Shown piece by piece: positions 63,315 through 64,000 of a stretch of 64,000 nt of DNA. The stretch lies in the NCBI GenBank assembly GCA_014529385.2, contig CM043953.1, positions 69,294,372 through 69,358,371 of the forward strand. Direction: 5' to 3'. Made by a program: the position numbers and the translations under genes. The stretch's first letter is position 1. Every line of letters starts with the position of its first letter. Below the pieces are notes generated by a model. That model was not told the DNA's origin and did no database searches. It saw only the letters and a program-made list of their open reading frames with translations. Source of the stretch: Adiantum capillus-veneris (Eukaryota; Streptophyta; Polypodiopsida; Polypodiales; Pteridaceae).

Positions 63315-64000
63315 ATGGCTTCAGGCAAAGCTCAATCGACTTCCTCTGCATCCGGAGATGCGGGAGGAGATCACAACGAGGATTCACGCGAGGAGTACGG
63401 CCCGCCTTGGCCTACTTAGGTGGAGATCGAAGAGATGGAGCATCAACGATTGATCGGCGACGCAATAAAGATGATGTTAAATTTTGCAAAGGACCCGAAA
63501 TTTGCGAAATTTTTGACCCAGACCTCCTTCGACGAGGTGCATGCACAGTGGCGGCAAACCACAGAACCACCCAAACCGGCACTGAAGAAACCTCCTACTC
63601 TCAGGATGTACATAGAGCAAGAATTAGCCGAGGTGGTTGATACACGAATTGCTCAGCTTTTTGACGTGCAAAATAAAGCAGAAAAGCACTGCAAAAAGCA
63701 GAAGAAAGGTGCTAACTTCCCGGGTTATTTGGGTTGTCAGTCTACATTTGCATCAGCAAGAAAGTAGAAGAAGCGTGTTCGATTTGAAGGAGTACCCAGT
63801 TCTTCTTTTCTTCTTCTTCTTCTTCTTCTTTTGAGAGTTCTTCTAGCTCATCTGACTCGAGCGAAGAAGACAGAAAAGGAAAAAAAGCGAAGCAAAAAGG
63901 AAAGCTTCGGGAATGGCAAGAAAAAGGCAAAGAAGCCTAAATCTCGCCCTATGGTTGACAGTTCTATAGAGGACTCGTCTACAGATAGTTCGGACTCTGA
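63315..64000 (+). pseudogene. gypsy 3 gag N-terminus (runs off the window)
   Basis: ATG at 63,315 (MASGKAQSTSSASGDAGGDH) 50 bp after the PBS. The frame has a TAG at 63,417, continues VEIEEMEHQRLIGDAIKMML and TLRMYIEQELAEVVDTRIAQ, and stops again at 63,765; beyond it lies a (TTC)n tract and a Ser/Lys/Asp-rich charged region to the window end. The acidic/amphipathic N-terminus fits a gypsy gag. Two stops suggest decay, unless the first Met after 63,417 is used. Confidence 0.6.

Overview
The window is a stretch of a large, repeat-rich plant nuclear genome. I recognise no intact host gene. Almost everything I can identify is transposable-element sequence of plant type: Ty3/gypsy and Ty1/copia LTR retrotransposons, L1-like and RTE-like LINEs and an En/Spm (CACTA) transposon, with a very high density of (GA/CT)n microsatellites. 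Most coding stretches carry stops and frameshifts. The LINE proteins remind me of those annotated in fern genomes, but that is memory, not a search, and the species stays open.

Layout. 1-3,320: two copies of a 0.9-kb block around microsatellites and a tRNA-like (SINE-like) unit. 3,326-8,790: a decayed gag leader, a minus-strand LTR fragment, then an unfamiliar coding relic that ends in a polypurine tract and an LTR start. 8,800-13,040: no recognisable genes, with tandem repeats, long microsatellites and a small perfect hairpin. 13,041-20,570: a minus-strand LTR element with gag, four zinc knuckles, an aspartic protease and a basic second ORF, but no reverse transcriptase or integrase. 20,640-24,965: LINE pieces (ORF1 and endonuclease on minus; a LINE 3' end on plus). 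24,966-28,650: an LTR fragment, a minus-strand copia gag-protease relic and an RTE-like LINE fragment. 28,747-33,621: a complete, young non-autonomous LTR element with a 5-bp target-site duplication, apparently an internal-deletion derivative of the 13-20 kb family, inserted into a plus-strand LINE. 35,700-40,308: copia relic with an enhancer-like duplication in its probable LTR. 40,309-49,214: LINE remnants interrupted by a ~2.9-kb foldback (inverted repeat). 49,215-52,428: a truncated CACTA element that carries a host heavy-metal-domain (HIPP-like) fragment and a spliced transposase. 52,429-61,628: copia end, a gypsy pol relic with a 1.4-kb insertion, and a second gypsy relic. 61,629-64,000: inverted LTR pieces and the gag start of a third gypsy element running off the window.

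How the parts work together: the only coherent functional unit is the RT-less gag element family (13-20 kb and 28.7-33.6 kb). It keeps tRNA-Asp primer site, polypurine tract, LTR promoter and gag/ORF2 proteins, and would need reverse transcriptase and integrase from elsewhere. The best candidates for undescribed biology are this family with its conserved W-[VI]-P-K ORF2, the 2.9-kb foldback with exon-like arms, the CACTA gene capture, and the unfamiliar coding relic at 5.9-8.4 kb.
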